A DNA stretch of 64,000 bases from Heterobilharzia americana (Eukaryota; Platyhelminthes; Trematoda; Strigeidida; Schistosomatidae): the NCBI GenBank assembly GCA_944470555.2, contig OX104134.1, positions 49,660,691-49,724,690 of the forward strand, written 5' to 3'. This document shows positions 63,453-64,000 of this stretch, piece by piece. Numbering within the stretch: position 1 is the stretch's first letter; each line of letters begins with the position of its first letter. A program made the translations under genes and the position numbers. The notes under the pieces are model-generated. The model had not been told where the DNA came from and ran no database searches. It saw only the letters and a program-made list of their open reading frames with translations.

Positions 63453-63952
63453 NNNNNNNNNNNNNNNNNNNNNNNNNNNNNNNNNNNNNNNNNNNNNNNN
63501 NNNNNNNNNNNNNNNNNNNNNNNNNNNNNNNNNNNNNNNNNNNNNNNNNNNNNNNNNNNNNNNNNNNNNNNNNNNNNNNNNNNNNNNNNNNNNNNNNNNN
63601 NNNNNNNNNNNNNNNNNNNNNNNNNNNNNNNNNNNNNNNNNNNNNNNNNNNNNNNNNNNNNNNNNNNNNNNNNNNNNNNNNNNNNNNNNNNNNNNNNNNN
63701 NNNNNNNNNNNNNNNNNNNNNNNNNNNNNNNNNNNNNNNNNNNNNNNNNNNNNNNNNNNNNNNNNNNNNNNNNNNNNNNNNNNNNNNNNNNNNNNNNNNN
63801 NNNNNNNNNNNNNNNNNNNNNNNNNNNNNNNNNNNNNNNNNNNNNNNNNNNNNNNNNNNNNNNNNNNNNNNNNNNNNNNNNNNNNNNNNNNNNNNNNNNN
63901 NNNNNNNNNNNNNNNNNNNNNNNNNNNNNNNNNNNNNNNNNNNNNNNNNNNN
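63453..63952. other. Assembly gap (500 N)
   Basis: Exactly 500 unknown bases, a common placeholder length, so the true distance is unknown. The 48 bases after it (63953-64000) are too short to interpret. Confidence 0.99.
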
Positions 63953-64000
63953 CTTCAGTAGCTGAGTGGCTGCCTGGCTCGATGTTACGAAGCAATTCGT

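Noticed and set aside
63404..63995. Two long frames across the N gap
   Set aside because: They consist almost entirely of unknown residues from the gap.

Overview
The window looks like an assembly piece from a blood fluke (Schistosoma or a close relative). The evidence is the AT-rich, retroelement-packed sequence, RTE-clade and Penelope-like retroelements of flatworm type, and tRNA-derived SINEs carrying a hammerhead-like segment of the Schistosoma SM-alpha kind. The species cannot be fixed from sequence alone.

One host gene spans most of the window on the minus strand: a kainate/AMPA-type ionotropic glutamate receptor. Eight coding exons can be placed by reading frame, splice sites and family motifs. 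In transcript order they are 49718-49551, 40316-40062, 29309-29118, 29075-28888, 18458-18303, 10814-10701, 3433-3320 and 75-1, the last cut by the window edge. Every junction keeps frame. Together they encode nearly the whole amino-terminal (ligand-binding-like) domain and the beginning of the glutamate-binding S1 lobe. The signal-peptide exon was not found; it lies upstream of 49718, in the N gap or beyond the window. The rest of S1, the channel and S2 lie off the left edge.

The introns are 3 to 11 kb except one of 42 bases, and they are filled with mobile elements. There are seven copies of one RTE-type non-LTR element (6.4-7.8, 12.5-15.9, 20.8-24.5, 29.8-34.9 interrupted, 41.3-43.3, 53.4-55.7 and 58.8-61.1 kb). 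All share the same disabling lesions, so the lineage appears to have multiplied while already non-autonomous. There are six Penelope-like (PLE) insertions or remnants. One, at 30191-31935, has an open frame with reverse transcriptase and GIY-YIG domains and sits inside an RTE copy, flanked by a 9-base duplication. SINEs with tRNA-like heads occur at about 8.3-8.6, 16.8, 39.1, 40.4-40.8, 48.4 and 61.4 kb; two sets are paired in inverted orientation. A probable 142-bp MITE with an imperfect 8-base target duplication is at 43754-43895.

The most informative structures are the shared-lesion RTE family and its mosaic copies, an inverted pair of internally deleted RTE copies (53-61 kb), a 437-bp segment shared by two RTE loci, an inverted PLE fragment resembling twin priming, and the nested PLE-in-RTE insertion. 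No CRISPR, operon or other prokaryotic feature is present. A 500-base N gap lies at 63453-63952.
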